A DNA stretch of 64,000 bases from contig NZ_CP108053.1 in assembly GCF_036173105.1 (NCBI RefSeq), positions 4,278,001-4,342,000 on the forward strand, read 5' to 3'. This document shows, piece by piece, positions 24,561 to 33,076 of this stretch. Each line of letters opens with the position of its first letter. Within the stretch, counting starts at the first letter, position 1. The stretch comes from Streptomyces sp. NBC_00287. GTDB taxonomy: Bacteria > Actinomycetota > Actinomycetes > Streptomycetales > Streptomycetaceae. Below the pieces are notes generated by a model. The model did not search any database, was not told the DNA's origin, and worked only from the letters and a program-made list of their open reading frames with translations. A program made the translations under genes and the position numbers.

Positions 24561-25062
24561 CGCTCACACCATCCGAACCGGCGGACTCATAGCCCCGCGC
24601 CTCACGAGGGCCACGATCGTAGCCATTTTTTGCATGACCAGAACAATGGCCGGAGCCAGGGTCACGGAACGTGAATCCCTTACGAGAAAGCATGGTTGAC
24701 GTACAGTCACCCCAACAAGCGCTTCGGGCATATTCCAGCGCGAAGGAGTACCCGTGCGGGATACTGTGCGACGCACTTGACGGGGAGTCGAACAGGCGGG
24801 GGCCGAAACCGCGCCCGCCCTGCGATAACCGGCGCGCACCGCCGGATCCGGAGCCGCCTCAAGGGCAACTCCGGCATGGCTCGTGCTCGGAACCACTCGC
24901 ATCCCACACAAGGTACCGGAGCAAGGCGCCGACTCCAGGCCGTGACGAGTCACACGTAGGACACAACCCGATATCAACGCTCCGTAGTTCCGGTATGCCA
25001 CAATCCGCGACATCAATTGCCGCCGCTCTACCGGATCCGCAGCCCAGAGGCCTTTTCGCCGC
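24561..25062. other. Intergenic region, 502 bp
   Basis: This is a long gap between two minus-strand genes. An open minus-strand frame at 24564-25118 has no family signal, runs into the next gene, and is not supported. The region holds only a low-complexity A-run near 24625 and no palindrome that I could connect with either neighbour. Confidence 0.4.
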
Positions 25063-25935
25063 TCACGCGACCAGATCGGCGGCGAGCAATTCCTCACTCT
25101 CCGTGTTTCCGCCGCCACGCTGTGCCCGCACCCAGGCCCGCTTCAGATGCAGATGCACCTCGCACTCCCAGGTGAAGCCCATACCGCCGTGCACCTGGAG
25201 GCAGTCGCGGGCGCCGCGTACGGCCGCCTCGTCGGCGAGCAGCCGGGCCGCGGCGATGTCGGCGGGGGCCGAGGTCACGGCGGCCGCGTAGACGGCCACA
25301 CGGGCCGTCTCCGCCCGCACCAGCATGTCCGCGCACAGATGCTTCACCGCCTGGAAGGCCCCGATGGGCTGTCCGAACTGTTCGCGGGTCCGGGCGTGTT
25401 GCACGGCGAGCTCACACGCGCGCGTGGCGGTGCCCAGCTGCTCGGCGGCGGTGAGGAGGACGGCGAGGGGGTTCGCCTCGCCCTTGTCGACGACTCGGTG
25501 AAGCGGAGTCAGGGGGTCCATGGAGCGCAGGGGTACGGCGCCTGCCGTATCGCCGAGTATTACGTCCGCCTGCGCCAGCCACTCCACCAGACCGGCGTCC
25601 ACGGCCGTCACGATCGTCTCACCGCCGGCCGCGCCCGGCACCGTGCCCGCCGCGAGATGGGTGGCGATCAACGGTCCGGGCAGCAGTGCCCGCCCCGCCT
25701 CCTCGAACGCCAACACCGCCTCGGGCAGCCCGAGTCCGACCCCACCGTCCGCCTCGGGCACACACAGCGCGAAGAACCCGGCCTCGCCCAGCTCCCGCCA
25801 CAGCGCCCGGTCAAGCCGGGGCTCGTCCACAGTCGCCGCCCGCAGTTCCGCGGCACCGAACCGCCGCTCCAGCAGCTCCCGCATCCCCGCCTTCAACGCC
25901 CGCTGATCCTCGGTCAGTTGGAAACGCATCCTCAT
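25063..25935 (-). CDS. Short acyl-CoA dehydrogenase subunit (ChsE1/FadE28-like)
   Basis: This is a 290-residue acyl-CoA dehydrogenase-like protein, shorter than the usual 380 residues. It keeps the N-terminal helices (QLTEDQRALKAGMRELLERRFG), the RTREQFGQPIGAFQAVKHLCADMLV core and the LQVHGGMGFTWECEVHLHLKRA C-terminal part, but the beta-barrel middle is reduced. Such shortened partners form heteromeric dehydrogenases with a full-length subunit, as in actinobacterial steroid side-chain degradation. Its ATG overlaps the stop of the 376-residue gene (ATGA), as expected for an obligate pair. Confidence 0.86.
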   Translation of the reverse strand: MRMRFQLTEDQRALKAGMRELLERRFGAAELRAATVDEPRLDRALWRELGEAGFFALCVPEADGGVGLGLPEAVLAFEEAGRALLPGPLIATHLAAGTVPGAAGGETIVTAVDAGLVEWLAQADVILGDTAGAVPLRSMDPLTPLHRVVDKGEANPLAVLLTAAEQLGTATRACELAVQHARTREQFGQPIGAFQAVKHLCADMLVRAETARVAVYAAAVTSAPADIAAARLLADEAAVRGARDCLQVHGGMGFTWECEVHLHLKRAWVRAQRGGGNTESEELLAADLVA

Positions 25936-27062
25936 CGCCCCTTCGGCAGCCCCAGGATCCGCTCGGCCACGATGTTCCGCTGGATCTGCGAGGTCCCGGC
26001 CGCGATGGTGTACGACAGCGACGACAGCCGGTCGAGGACCCAGGCCCTGTCCAGGTCGAGGGCGTCGGGCCCGAGGACGTCGGCGGCGGCGTCGTAGAGC
26101 TCCTGGCGGGCGTGCGAGTACCTCAGTTTGAAAACCGAACCGCCGACTCCCGGGACCCCGCTCACCGAGGCCTCGCTCACGTTCCACTGCGTCAGCCGCC
26201 TCAGCGCTCGGAACTCGGCGTTCAGGCGGCCCAGCCTCCGTCGTAGCACCGGATCGTCCCAGCGGCCGTTCTTGCGGGCCTCCGAGGCCAGTTCGCGCAG
26301 GACACGACGGCAGGCCACCACCTCGCCGACGAAGGCCGTACCGCGCTCGAAGGACAGCGTCACCATCGTCACGCGCCAGCCGTCGTTCTCCGCGCCGACC
26401 CGGTGCCCGACCGGCACCCGTACCTCGTCGAGGAACACCTCGGCGAACTCGGTGGACCCGGCGAGGGTCCGCAGCGGCCGTACGGTGACGCCGGGCGCGT
26501 CCATGGACATGGCGAGCCAGGTGATGCCCCGGTGCCTGGGCGCCGAAGGGTCCGTGCGCACCAACAGCTCGCACCAGTCGGCCACTTCGGCATGGGAGGT
26601 CCAGATTTTGGACCCACTCACCACATAGTCGTCGCCCTCCCTACGCGCGCGCGTGCGCAGCGCCGCGAGGTCGGAGCCGGCGCCGGGCTCGCTGAAGCCC
26701 TGGCACCAGACCTCCTCGCCGCGCAGGATCGGCGGCAGCCAGCGCGCCCGCTGCTCGGGGGTGCCCTCGGCGGCGATGGTGGGCCCCGCGTGGAGGAGGC
26801 CCACGAAGTTGGCGCCCACATAGGGCGCGCCCGCGCGTTCGGTCTCCTCCAGGTAGATCAGCCGGGTGGTCGGGGAGGCGTCCCAGTGGACGTCGGCGTA
26901 CCCGGCGTCATGGAGCATCCGCTGCCAGCCGAGGTCGTAGGCGCGCCGACCGGGCCAGTCGGACGGGTCGGGCGCGGGCGGCAGCTTCGGCAGCACCTCG
27001 CCGAGCCACTGCCTCAAGCGCGCCCGGAAGTCCTCCTCTTCCGGCGTGTAGGCGAGGTCCAT
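25932..27062 (-). CDS. Acyl-CoA dehydrogenase (ChsE2/FadE29-like partner)
   Basis: This 376-residue acyl-CoA dehydrogenase shows WCQGFSEPGAGSDLAALRT, GSKIWTSHAEVADWCELLVRT, FERGTAFVGEVV and a C-terminal IAAGTSQIQRNIVAERILGLPKG. The IYEGT glutamate is replaced, as in subunits of heteromeric steroid-type dehydrogenases. It is the first gene of the pair with the short subunit. Operator 6 begins 14 bp upstream of its start, and it is divergent from the AMP-forming acyl-CoA ligase. Confidence 0.88.
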   Translation of the reverse strand: MDLAYTPEEEDFRARLRQWLGEVLPKLPPAPDPSDWPGRRAYDLGWQRMLHDAGYADVHWDASPTTRLIYLEETERAGAPYVGANFVGLLHAGPTIAAEGTPEQRARWLPPILRGEEVWCQGFSEPGAGSDLAALRTRARREGDDYVVSGSKIWTSHAEVADWCELLVRTDPSAPRHRGITWLAMSMDAPGVTVRPLRTLAGSTEFAEVFLDEVRVPVGHRVGAENDGWRVTMVTLSFERGTAFVGEVVACRRVLRELASEARKNGRWDDPVLRRRLGRLNAEFRALRRLTQWNVSEASVSGVPGVGGSVFKLRYSHARQELYDAAADVLGPDALDLDRAWVLDRLSSLSYTIAAGTSQIQRNIVAERILGLPKGR

Positions 27063-27075
27063 ACGGTGGCCACCA

Positions 27076-27094
27076 ATCTGACGATCCGTCAGTT
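27076..27094. promoter_or_regulatory. Regulon palindrome 6 (dehydrogenase pair)
   Basis: ATCTGACG-ATC-CGTCAGTT with intact core. It is 14 bp from the dehydrogenase start and 76 bp (centre to centre) from palindrome 7, so each divergent gene has its own copy. Confidence 0.75.
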
Positions 27095-27151
27095 CAGGCT
27101 AACCCCGCACCCCTGGACCGACAAGGCGCGGCGCCCTACGCTCTGCCCACG

Positions 27152-27170
27152 ATCTGACGCATCGTCAGCA
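27152..27170. promoter_or_regulatory. Regulon palindrome 7 (acyl-CoA ligase)
   Basis: ATCTGACG-CAT-CGTCAGCA with intact core. It ends 17 bp before the ligase start, over the expected ribosome-binding region. Confidence 0.74.
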
Positions 27171-27186
27171 AAGGGAGGTCGCCACC

Positions 27187-28695
27187 GTGACCGACACCGC
27201 ACTCGACCTGAGCTCCGCCCGGACCCTGTGGGACCTGCTCGCCCGCCGCGCCGACCTCACCCCGGACCGGCCCGTCCTCCTCCAGGAAGACCGCACCTTG
27301 AGCTTCGGCGAGCTACGCGCGCGTGCCGAGCGGGTGGCGGCCGGTCTGCACGACATGGGCGTGCGCCCCGGAACCGTCGTCGCCTGGCAACTGCCCACCC
27401 GTATCGAGACGGCCCTCCTCTCCTTCGCCCTCGCCCGCCTCGGCGCCGTACAGTCGCCGGTCATCCCCTTCTACCGGGACCGGGAGGTCGGCTTCGCCCT
27501 GCGCGAGTCCAAGGCCGAGTACTTCGCCGTACCGGGCACCTGGCGCGGTTTCGACCACCTGGAGATGGCTCAGCGGCTCGGCGCGAAGGGGATCTTCGAG
27601 GCGTACGGCCGTCTCCCCGACGGCGATCCGCGGGTGCTGCCCGCCCCGCCCGCCGAGGGCACCTCCGTCCGCTGGATCTACTGGACCTCGGGCACCACCT
27701 CCGACCCCAAGGGCGTGCTGCACACGGACCGTTCGCTGATCGCGGGCGGCTCCTGCCTCGCCCACGCCCTGCGCCCGACCGCCGCCGACGTCGGCTCGAT
27801 CGCCTTCCCCTACGCCCACATAGGCGGCCCGGACTACATGGTGATGCTGCTGCTGTACGGCTTCCCCGCGGTGCTGTTCGAGCAGTTCGCGCTGCCGGAG
27901 GCGCTGGCGGGATATCGCCGGCACGGGGTGACGATGGCGGGCGGATCGACGGCGTTCTACTCGATGTTCCTGACCGAGCAGCGCAAACAGCCCGGATCCA
28001 AGGTGGTTCCGACGCTCCGGCTGCTGGCTGGCGGAGGGGCGCCGAAGCCGCCGGAGCTCTATCACGCCGTCGTCCGGGAGATGGGCGTGCAGCTGACCCA
28101 CGGCTACGGCATGACCGAGGTGCCGATGATCACGATGGGCGACCCGGACGACGACCCCGAGCTGCTCGCCACCACCGAGGGACGGCCGCCGGAGGGGATG
28201 GAGATCCGGATCGTGGACGGGGAAGTACGGCTGCGCGGGGAGGCGGTGTGCCGGGGCTATCTGGACCCGGAGCAGACCGCGCAGGCCTTCGACGAGGACG
28301 GCTTCCTGCGCACCGGGGACTTGGGGCTGCTCACCGGCACCGGGCATCTGGTGCTCACCGGGCGGCTGAAGGACGTGATCATCCGCAAGGGCGAGAACAT
28401 CTCGGCGAAGGAGATCGAGGATCTGCTGCACCGGCATCCGGCGGTCGCGGACGCGGCCGTCATCGGGCTGCCGGACGCCGAACGCGGGGAACGCGTGTGT
28501 GCCGTGGTCGAACAGCCCCAGGGGGCCGAGGAATTGAGCCTCGCCCAGGTCACAGCGTATCTGCGCGCGGAAGGGCTGTCCGTGCACAAGCTGCCGGAGC
28601 AGCTGGAGGTGGTGGACGCCCTTCCGCGCAACGACACACTGCGCAAGGTGCTCAAGTACAAGCTCAGGGAGCGCTATTCGGGGACGGTGAAGTAG
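27187..28695 (+). CDS. AMP-forming acyl-CoA ligase (class I adenylate-forming)
   Basis: This 502-residue ligase activates a carboxylate through an acyl-AMP to acyl-CoA. Motifs in order: YWTSGTTSDPKGVLHT (P-loop, residues about 160-175), THGYGMTEVPM (about 300), RTGDLG and TGRLKDVIIRKGENISAKEIEDLL, and a C-terminal PRNDTLRKVLK with the catalytic lysine. A GTG at 27187 or a codon a few bases before is the start, with AAGGGAGG upstream. It is divergent from the paired dehydrogenases. The last 22 bp overlap the convergent EF-hand gene. It is likely the entry enzyme of the regulon's pathway, alongside the NDP-forming synthetase. Confidence 0.88.
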   Translation: MTDTALDLSSARTLWDLLARRADLTPDRPVLLQEDRTLSFGELRARAERVAAGLHDMGVRPGTVVAWQLPTRIETALLSFALARLGAVQSPVIPFYRDREVGFALRESKAEYFAVPGTWRGFDHLEMAQRLGAKGIFEAYGRLPDGDPRVLPAPPAEGTSVRWIYWTSGTTSDPKGVLHTDRSLIAGGSCLAHALRPTAADVGSIAFPYAHIGGPDYMVMLLLYGFPAVLFEQFALPEALAGYRRHGVTMAGGSTAFYSMFLTEQRKQPGSKVVPTLRLLAGGGAPKPPELYHAVVREMGVQLTHGYGMTEVPMITMGDPDDDPELLATTEGRPPEGMEIRIVDGEVRLRGEAVCRGYLDPEQTAQAFDEDGFLRTGDLGLLTGTGHLVLTGRLKDVIIRKGENISAKEIEDLLHRHPAVADAAVIGLPDAERGERVCAVVEQPQGAEELSLAQVTAYLRAEGLSVHKLPEQLEVVDALPRNDTLRKVLKYKLRERYSGTVK

Positions 28696-29186
28696 CGCGC
28701 GAAGGCGGTCACGATCTCGGACTCCTCCACCCTGCCGTCGCTGTCGGCGTCGAGGGTGGCCGCCGCGGCCCGCGCGATGTCCGCGTTCACGCCGAGGGCG
28801 GTCAGTACGCGCGCGGTGTCGGCGGTGGTGGCCGCTCCGTCGCCGTCCCCGTCCGCCACCGCGAGGGCCGCGTGCAGGAAGGGGCGGGCGATCTCGGCGA
28901 ACCGGTCCGGGTTGTCGCGCAACCGCTTGACGGCGCCGCCCACGAACTCGTCCCGCGTGATGCGCTGATCGCCGTCCCGGTCCGCGATTCCCGCCATGCC
29001 CTGCCAGAACGCCTCGGCGCCGATGTACAGCGCCTGGCCCTTGTCGGACCGGGCCGCCGTACCGAACTCCGCGAGCAGCGCCTTGGCCGCCGCGTTGAAG
29101 TCCGCACGGTCGATATAGCCGTTGCCGTCCTGGTCGAAGGTGGCGAACCGGGCGGCGATCCTGCGCTCGTACTCGCTGCTGACCAT
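28674..29186 (-). CDS. EF-hand calcium-binding protein (calerythrin-like)
   Basis: This 170-residue protein has four EF-hand loops, DQDGNGYIDRAD, DRDGDQRITRDE, DGDGDGAATTAD and DADSDGRVEESE. The spacing is that of sarcoplasmic-type calcium-binding proteins such as calerythrin, probably an intracellular Ca2+ buffer. Loops one, two and four keep the acidic ligands; the third is less canonical after position 7. The ATG at 29186 (MVSSEYERR) was chosen over an upstream start because the first EF helix begins here. The 3' end overlaps the acyl-CoA ligase gene by 22 bp. Confidence 0.87.
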   Translation of the reverse strand: MVSSEYERRIAARFATFDQDGNGYIDRADFNAAAKALLAEFGTAARSDKGQALYIGAEAFWQGMAGIADRDGDQRITRDEFVGGAVKRLRDNPDRFAEIARPFLHAALAVADGDGDGAATTADTARVLTALGVNADIARAAAATLDADSDGRVEESEIVTAFARYFTVPE

Positions 29187-29330
29187 GTCTTTTCGTGCCG
29201 CCTTTACGTCACGTGGGGTGCGTTCTGGCACGGAGCGTACGACGCCGGGGGCCGTCCGGGAGCGGGAAAGCGACGGTTGTGCCAAGACCGAGGGAATTTT
29301 GGGACAACGGTGTGGCAGAGCCGTGATCCG

Positions 29331-29711
29331 CTACGCCGACAGCGGCCCCGTCTCCTCGTCGGTGGCCGAATCCAGGTCGGGGTGGACGTCGAACAGGCGG
29401 CGCACGCCCAGGGCGCCGAGGACGCGGTTGACGTGGGAGCCCTCTACGGCGCCGTGCGCGGGCAGGATCAGGCGCAGCCGGCCCCGGCAGGAGCGGACGA
29501 GCCGACGGGCGGCTATGAGCACGCCGACGCCGCTGGAGTCGCAGAAGAAGACCTCGGAGAGGTCGAGCACGAGACTGTGCCGCCCCTCGGCCACTTCGTC
29601 GTGCACGCGTTGGCGAAGCACGGGCGAGGTCACCAGATCCAGTTCGCCCGACACATGCAGCACGGCCCACCCGCCCTGCTCCCCGCAGGTCACCTTGAAC
29701 GCCACCGCCAT
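29331..29711 (-). CDS. STAS-domain anti-sigma factor antagonist
   Basis: This 126-residue STAS protein of the RsbV/SpoIIAA type binds an anti-sigma kinase and is controlled by phosphorylation. GWAVLHVSGELDLVTSPVLRQ and LVLDLSEVFFCDSSGVGVLIAA contain the phosphorylatable serine in the DSSG motif. The C-terminal 40 residues are a family-typical extension (VHPDLDSATDEETG). The ATG at 29711 was picked because upstream codons are arginine-rich and non-family. It stands alone and divergent from the sigma-factor gene at 30023. Confidence 0.86.
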   Translation of the reverse strand: MAVAFKVTCGEQGGWAVLHVSGELDLVTSPVLRQRVHDEVAEGRHSLVLDLSEVFFCDSSGVGVLIAARRLVRSCRGRLRLILPAHGAVEGSHVNRVLGALGVRRLFDVHPDLDSATDEETGPLSA

Positions 29712-30022
29712 GCCCTTCGCTCGCCGGACCCCCCGCAAACGGAAGCCGTCCCTACGCTTCCTTGCAGCGCGGCTGCCCAGCGGCAGTGCCCTGAAACACC
29801 GGGCCGGAAACAGAAAGAGTGCGAAAGAGGCTTGTTTCTGTCGCCTCCGGTCTTGTTCGATCAGTTCTGGACTGGGTAGGCGACGGTTCACTATCACCCG
29901 AGGCCCGTCAGGGGGCGCACATTGCGACAAAGGGGCGTGCGCTGTCAGAGGTGCCGACTACATTCGAGGAGACAGTGGGAGCAGGCTTGACCAGGGCACG
30001 CAGTGTGAGGTGAGGGGGTCGC
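29712..30022. other. Divergent promoter region, 311 bp
   Basis: This gap lies between the STAS and sigma-factor genes. GTTCGA at 29855 and GGGTAG at 29874 on the plus strand vaguely resemble the GTTT/GGGTA elements of the SigB-type stress sigma factors, but the spacing is short (13 bp). I found no other motif. Confidence 0.35.
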
Positions 30023-30595
30023 ATGGCGAAGAAGGACGCACCGCCCCGCTGGGACCGCAAGATGCAGCAGCGTCTCGCACGCGGTGAGGCGGCCGCCCTC
30101 GGCGAGCTCTACGACCGTTTCGCCTCCCTGGTGCACGGTCTGGCCCACACCGTCCTCGGCGACGAGCGCGCCGCCGACGGCATCACCCGCGAGGTCTTCG
30201 CCCACGTCTGGGAGCACCCCGACGCCTACGACCCCAAGCAGGGCCCGCTGCGCTCCTGGGTGGCCACGCTCACCCACGGCCTGGCCGTGCAGCGCCTGCG
30301 CGCCACCGAGACCGCCGCGCTGGCCCAGGGCGGCCACGGCACCACCGAGGACCTGGAGCGCAAGGTGCGGCACGCGTCCGTGGCCGCCCGCGCCGACTAC
30401 ATCGTCCAGGCCATGCCGGTGCCGCTGCGCGCCGCCCTGGAGCTGGCCTATTTCCAGCGCCGCGACTACCGCCAGACCGCCGTCGACCTCGGCGTCACCG
30501 AGGACGAGGCCCGCCGCCGACTCCGCCTCGGCCTGCAACTCCTGTCCACCGCCCACGACGCCGGCACCCCGCCGGGATACAGGGGTGCGGTGTGA
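30023..30595 (+). CDS. ECF-like RNA polymerase sigma factor
   Basis: This is a 190-residue sigma-70-family protein with region 2 (ALGELYDRFASLVHGLAHTVLGDERAADGITREVFAHVWEH) and a region-4-like C-terminal helix-turn-helix (AALELAYFQRRDYRQTAVDLGVTEDEARRRLRLGLQLL). The alternating use of A/G around region 2 suggests a diverged ECF protein. The next gene starts inside its stop region (4-bp overlap) and encodes a zinc-finger protein, the usual arrangement of sigma factor with its anti-sigma factor. Confidence 0.85.
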   Translation: MAKKDAPPRWDRKMQQRLARGEAAALGELYDRFASLVHGLAHTVLGDERAADGITREVFAHVWEHPDAYDPKQGPLRSWVATLTHGLAVQRLRATETAALAQGGHGTTEDLERKVRHASVAARADYIVQAMPVPLRAALELAYFQRRDYRQTAVDLGVTEDEARRRLRLGLQLLSTAHDAGTPPGYRGAV

Positions 30596-31971
30596 ACGAC
30601 GCGGACCGGTTCGAGGCCTACGACGAGCACGAGGGAGAGGGCGAGCCCAAGGAGGAGCGGAGTTACGAGGGTTACGACGGCCCGGAGCCAGACGACAAGG
30701 ACGCGGACGCCGGTGCGTCCGGCCCCGGCGGCCCCGGCAACGGCAACGACCCGCGCCCCGGCCGCGACCCCGAGCAACCGCCCCGTATACCGCTCCCCCG
30801 CGCCTCCGTCGAGGACACCGGCCGGCCGCTGCCCGACCTCGCCACGGATCCGGTGCCGCTCGTCCTGGAGCACCGCGTACTGAAGTCGCTGCTCGGCGCG
30901 TGGGCGCTGGCCGCGTGTTCGCCGGAGGAGGCCCTCGCGGTCGAGGTGCACCTCGGCGACTGCGGCTCCTGTGCCGATGAGGCGCTGCGGCTGCGCGAGG
31001 CCGTGGGACTGCTGCACAAGGCCGAGAGCCTCGACCTGGACCCCGCCCTGCGCACCCGGGTGCTGGAGAGCTGCCTGGAGCGCCGCCCGCCGCGCATCCC
31101 GGTGCCGGGCTGGGCGGCGGCGTACGACGCCGAGACGGCGCGTCTGGACGCGCTGCTGCAGGACTTCGGGGACGCGGAGTGGCACGCGCCCGTGCGGCTG
31201 CGGTGGTTCAGGTCCGACGAGGCGACGAGCCGCCGTACGACGGTGGCCGGGGTGATCGCACACCTGCTGACCGTCGATGGCCTGGTGGCGGTCGCCCTGG
31301 GCCTCGACGACCCCCTCGGCGACGTCGCGGCCGACCGCCCCACCCCGTCCGCCCGCACCGAGGCGTACTGGCGCGCCTCCCACTTCCCGCCCACCCGCTC
31401 GGTCCGGGCGCCCTGGCGGGAACAGAGCCACGACCTGGTCCGCACGGTCTCCTTCACCGGCGGCCAGGCAGGCGGAATGCCGGTCTCCTACGGCGACTTC
31501 TCGCTGCCGCTGCACGACGCGATGCTGGACCGGGCCTTCGAGTGCTGGGTGCACGCGGGGGACATTGCCGAGGCGGTGGACTACCCGTACGCCCCACCGT
31601 CGGCCCGCCACCTCCACGACATGATCGACCTCGCGGCCCGCATGCTGCCCGTGGCGCTGGCCGGCCGCCGGCAGAACGGGCTGGCGTCGCCGGCGAGAGG
31701 CCGCCACCTGGGCCTGGCCGGCGGCCCCGGCCGCAGCCTCCGGCTGGAGATCGAGGGTTCGGGCGGCGGCGAGTGGCTGATCCCGCTGGACTCCCCGGCG
31801 GCGGTGGGCTCCGCCGAGCAGGAGGTGGCCCATGTGGCCCTGGACGGCGTGGAGTTCTGCCACTTGGCCGCGGGCCACGTGTCTCCGACGGAGGCCGCGG
31901 CGGGGCAAGTGGGCGACCGCGAGGCCATCAGGGATGTGCTGTTCTCGGTGGCGTCGTTGAGCCGGATGTAG
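30592..31971 (+). CDS. Zinc-finger anti-sigma-like protein with maleylpyruvate-isomerase-type domain
   Basis: This is a 459-residue fusion. After an acidic, proline/glycine-rich first 80 residues there is a zinc-finger anti-sigma motif (VEVHLGDCGSCADEA, H-x3-C-x2-C). A DinB/MDMPI-type domain follows (TTVAGVIAHLLTVDGLVAVALGLDDPLGD, FECWVHAGDIAEAVDYP), then a C-terminal domain. It overlaps the sigma-factor gene by 4 bp and presumably binds that sigma factor, sensing a thiol- or metal-related signal. No transmembrane helix is seen, so it acts in the cytoplasm. Confidence 0.83.
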   Translation: MNDADRFEAYDEHEGEGEPKEERSYEGYDGPEPDDKDADAGASGPGGPGNGNDPRPGRDPEQPPRIPLPRASVEDTGRPLPDLATDPVPLVLEHRVLKSLLGAWALAACSPEEALAVEVHLGDCGSCADEALRLREAVGLLHKAESLDLDPALRTRVLESCLERRPPRIPVPGWAAAYDAETARLDALLQDFGDAEWHAPVRLRWFRSDEATSRRTTVAGVIAHLLTVDGLVAVALGLDDPLGDVAADRPTPSARTEAYWRASHFPPTRSVRAPWREQSHDLVRTVSFTGGQAGGMPVSYGDFSLPLHDAMLDRAFECWVHAGDIAEAVDYPYAPPSARHLHDMIDLAARMLPVALAGRRQNGLASPARGRHLGLAGGPGRSLRLEIEGSGGGEWLIPLDSPAAVGSAEQEVAHVALDGVEFCHLAAGHVSPTEAAAGQVGDREAIRDVLFSVASLSRM

Positions 31972-31991
31972 GGGCTGGTTGGGGATTCGTC

Positions 31992-32114
31992 GGCGGCTGC
32001 GGGCAGTCGTGGGCTGGTCGCGCAGTTCCCCGCGCCCCTAAAAGGTGGGTCCACTGGTCCGACTCAAGGGGCGCGGGGAACTGCGCGAGCGACCACGAAT
32101 CGCCCGCAGCCGCC
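31992..32114. terminator. Long inverted-repeat region between convergent genes
   Basis: GGCGGCTGCGGGC at 31992 is inverted at 32102-32114, and inside it two opposed copies of the dispersed element (32011-32039 and 32067-32095) form a long imperfect hairpin. It lies between the stops of the anti-sigma gene and purU and can serve both as a terminator. Confidence 0.7.
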
Positions 32115-32137
32115 CCGAAACCCAAGCCCCCGCCCCC

Positions 32138-33019
32138 TTAGGCGAAAACGACCGTCCGCCGACCGTTCAGCAAAATCCGCCGCTCCGCATGCCACTTCAC
32201 GGCCCGCGCCAGCGCCTGGCACTCCACATCACGCCCCACAGCCACCAGCTGATCCGGCGTGACGTCATGCCCGACCCGCTCGACCTCCTGCTCGATGATC
32301 GGCCCCTCGTCAAGGTCGGCCGTCACATAGTGCGCAGTCGCCCCGATCAGCTTCACACCCCGCGCATGAGCCTGGTGATACGGCTTCGCACCCTTGAAGC
32401 TCGGCAGGAACGAATGGTGGATATTGATGATCCGCCCACTGAGCTGCTTGCAGAGATCATCGGACAGCACCTGCATATAGCGGGCGAGAACGACCAGCTC
32501 GACGTTCTCCTCGCGCACGATCTCCAGCAACCGAGCCTCGGCCTGGGCCTTCGTGTCCTTCGTCACCGGAATGTGGTGGAAAGGAATGTTGTACGAGCCC
32601 ACCAGCTCGGCAAACTCCGTGTGGTTGGAGACCACCGCCGCGATCTCCACCGGCAGCGCCCCGATCCGCGCGCGGAACAGCAGGTCGTTCAGGCAGTGCC
32701 CGAACTTGGAGACCATCAGGACGATGCGCATCTTCTCGTCGGCCCGGTTGATCTGCCAGTCCATCTGGAAGGAGTCACCGATCGCCGCGAAGCTCGCCCG
32801 CAGCTTGTCCACCGTCACCGGCGCCTCCGCCGAGAAGTGGACGCGCATGAAGAACAGACCCGTGTCGTGGTCGCCGAACTGCTGACTGTCCTCGATGTTG
32901 CAGCCGGTCATGAAGAGGTAGCTCGACACGGCGTGCACGATGCCCTGCTTGTCGGGGCAGGACAGAGTCAGGACGTACTGGTCGGAGGGGACCGCGGCTC
33001 GGTCGGACTGCTCGTTCAT
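32138..33019 (-). CDS. purU: Formyltetrahydrofolate deformylase
   Basis: This 293-residue enzyme hydrolyses 10-formyltetrahydrofolate to tetrahydrofolate and formate, supplying formate and balancing one-carbon pools. It has an N-terminal ACT-like domain (YVLTLSCPDKQGIVHAVSSYLFMTGCNIEDSQQF) and a formyltransferase-type catalytic domain with ARYMQVLSDDLCKQLSGRIINIHHSFLPSFKGAKPYHQAHARGVKLIGATAHYVTADLDEGPII. The Asn/His/Asp catalytic trio of the family is visible. The length is that of the family. It ends at the hairpin region and is followed upstream by an unrelated hypothetical gene. Confidence 0.95.
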   Translation of the reverse strand: MNEQSDRAAVPSDQYVLTLSCPDKQGIVHAVSSYLFMTGCNIEDSQQFGDHDTGLFFMRVHFSAEAPVTVDKLRASFAAIGDSFQMDWQINRADEKMRIVLMVSKFGHCLNDLLFRARIGALPVEIAAVVSNHTEFAELVGSYNIPFHHIPVTKDTKAQAEARLLEIVREENVELVVLARYMQVLSDDLCKQLSGRIINIHHSFLPSFKGAKPYHQAHARGVKLIGATAHYVTADLDEGPIIEQEVERVGHDVTPDQLVAVGRDVECQALARAVKWHAERRILLNGRRTVVFA

Positions 33020-33076
33020 GCAGGACAGGGTCCCACAGACGGAGCCCTCCGATCACAGCCGTCCCGCTACGCGGAC

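Noticed and set aside
24564..25118. Minus-strand open frame of 184 codons in the gap before the short dehydrogenase gene
   Set aside because: No domain, overlaps both the dehydrogenase gene end and the promoter area of the ATPase gene; codon use not gene-like.
26403..29879. Very long plus-strand frame of more than 1,100 codons
   Set aside because: A GC-rich shadow covering the dehydrogenase gene, ligase and EF-hand gene; no family match and arginine/proline-rich junk composition.
30466..31908. Long minus-strand frame opposite the anti-sigma-like gene
   Set aside because: Third-position GC shadow; the plus strand shows a clear zinc finger and MDMPI domain.
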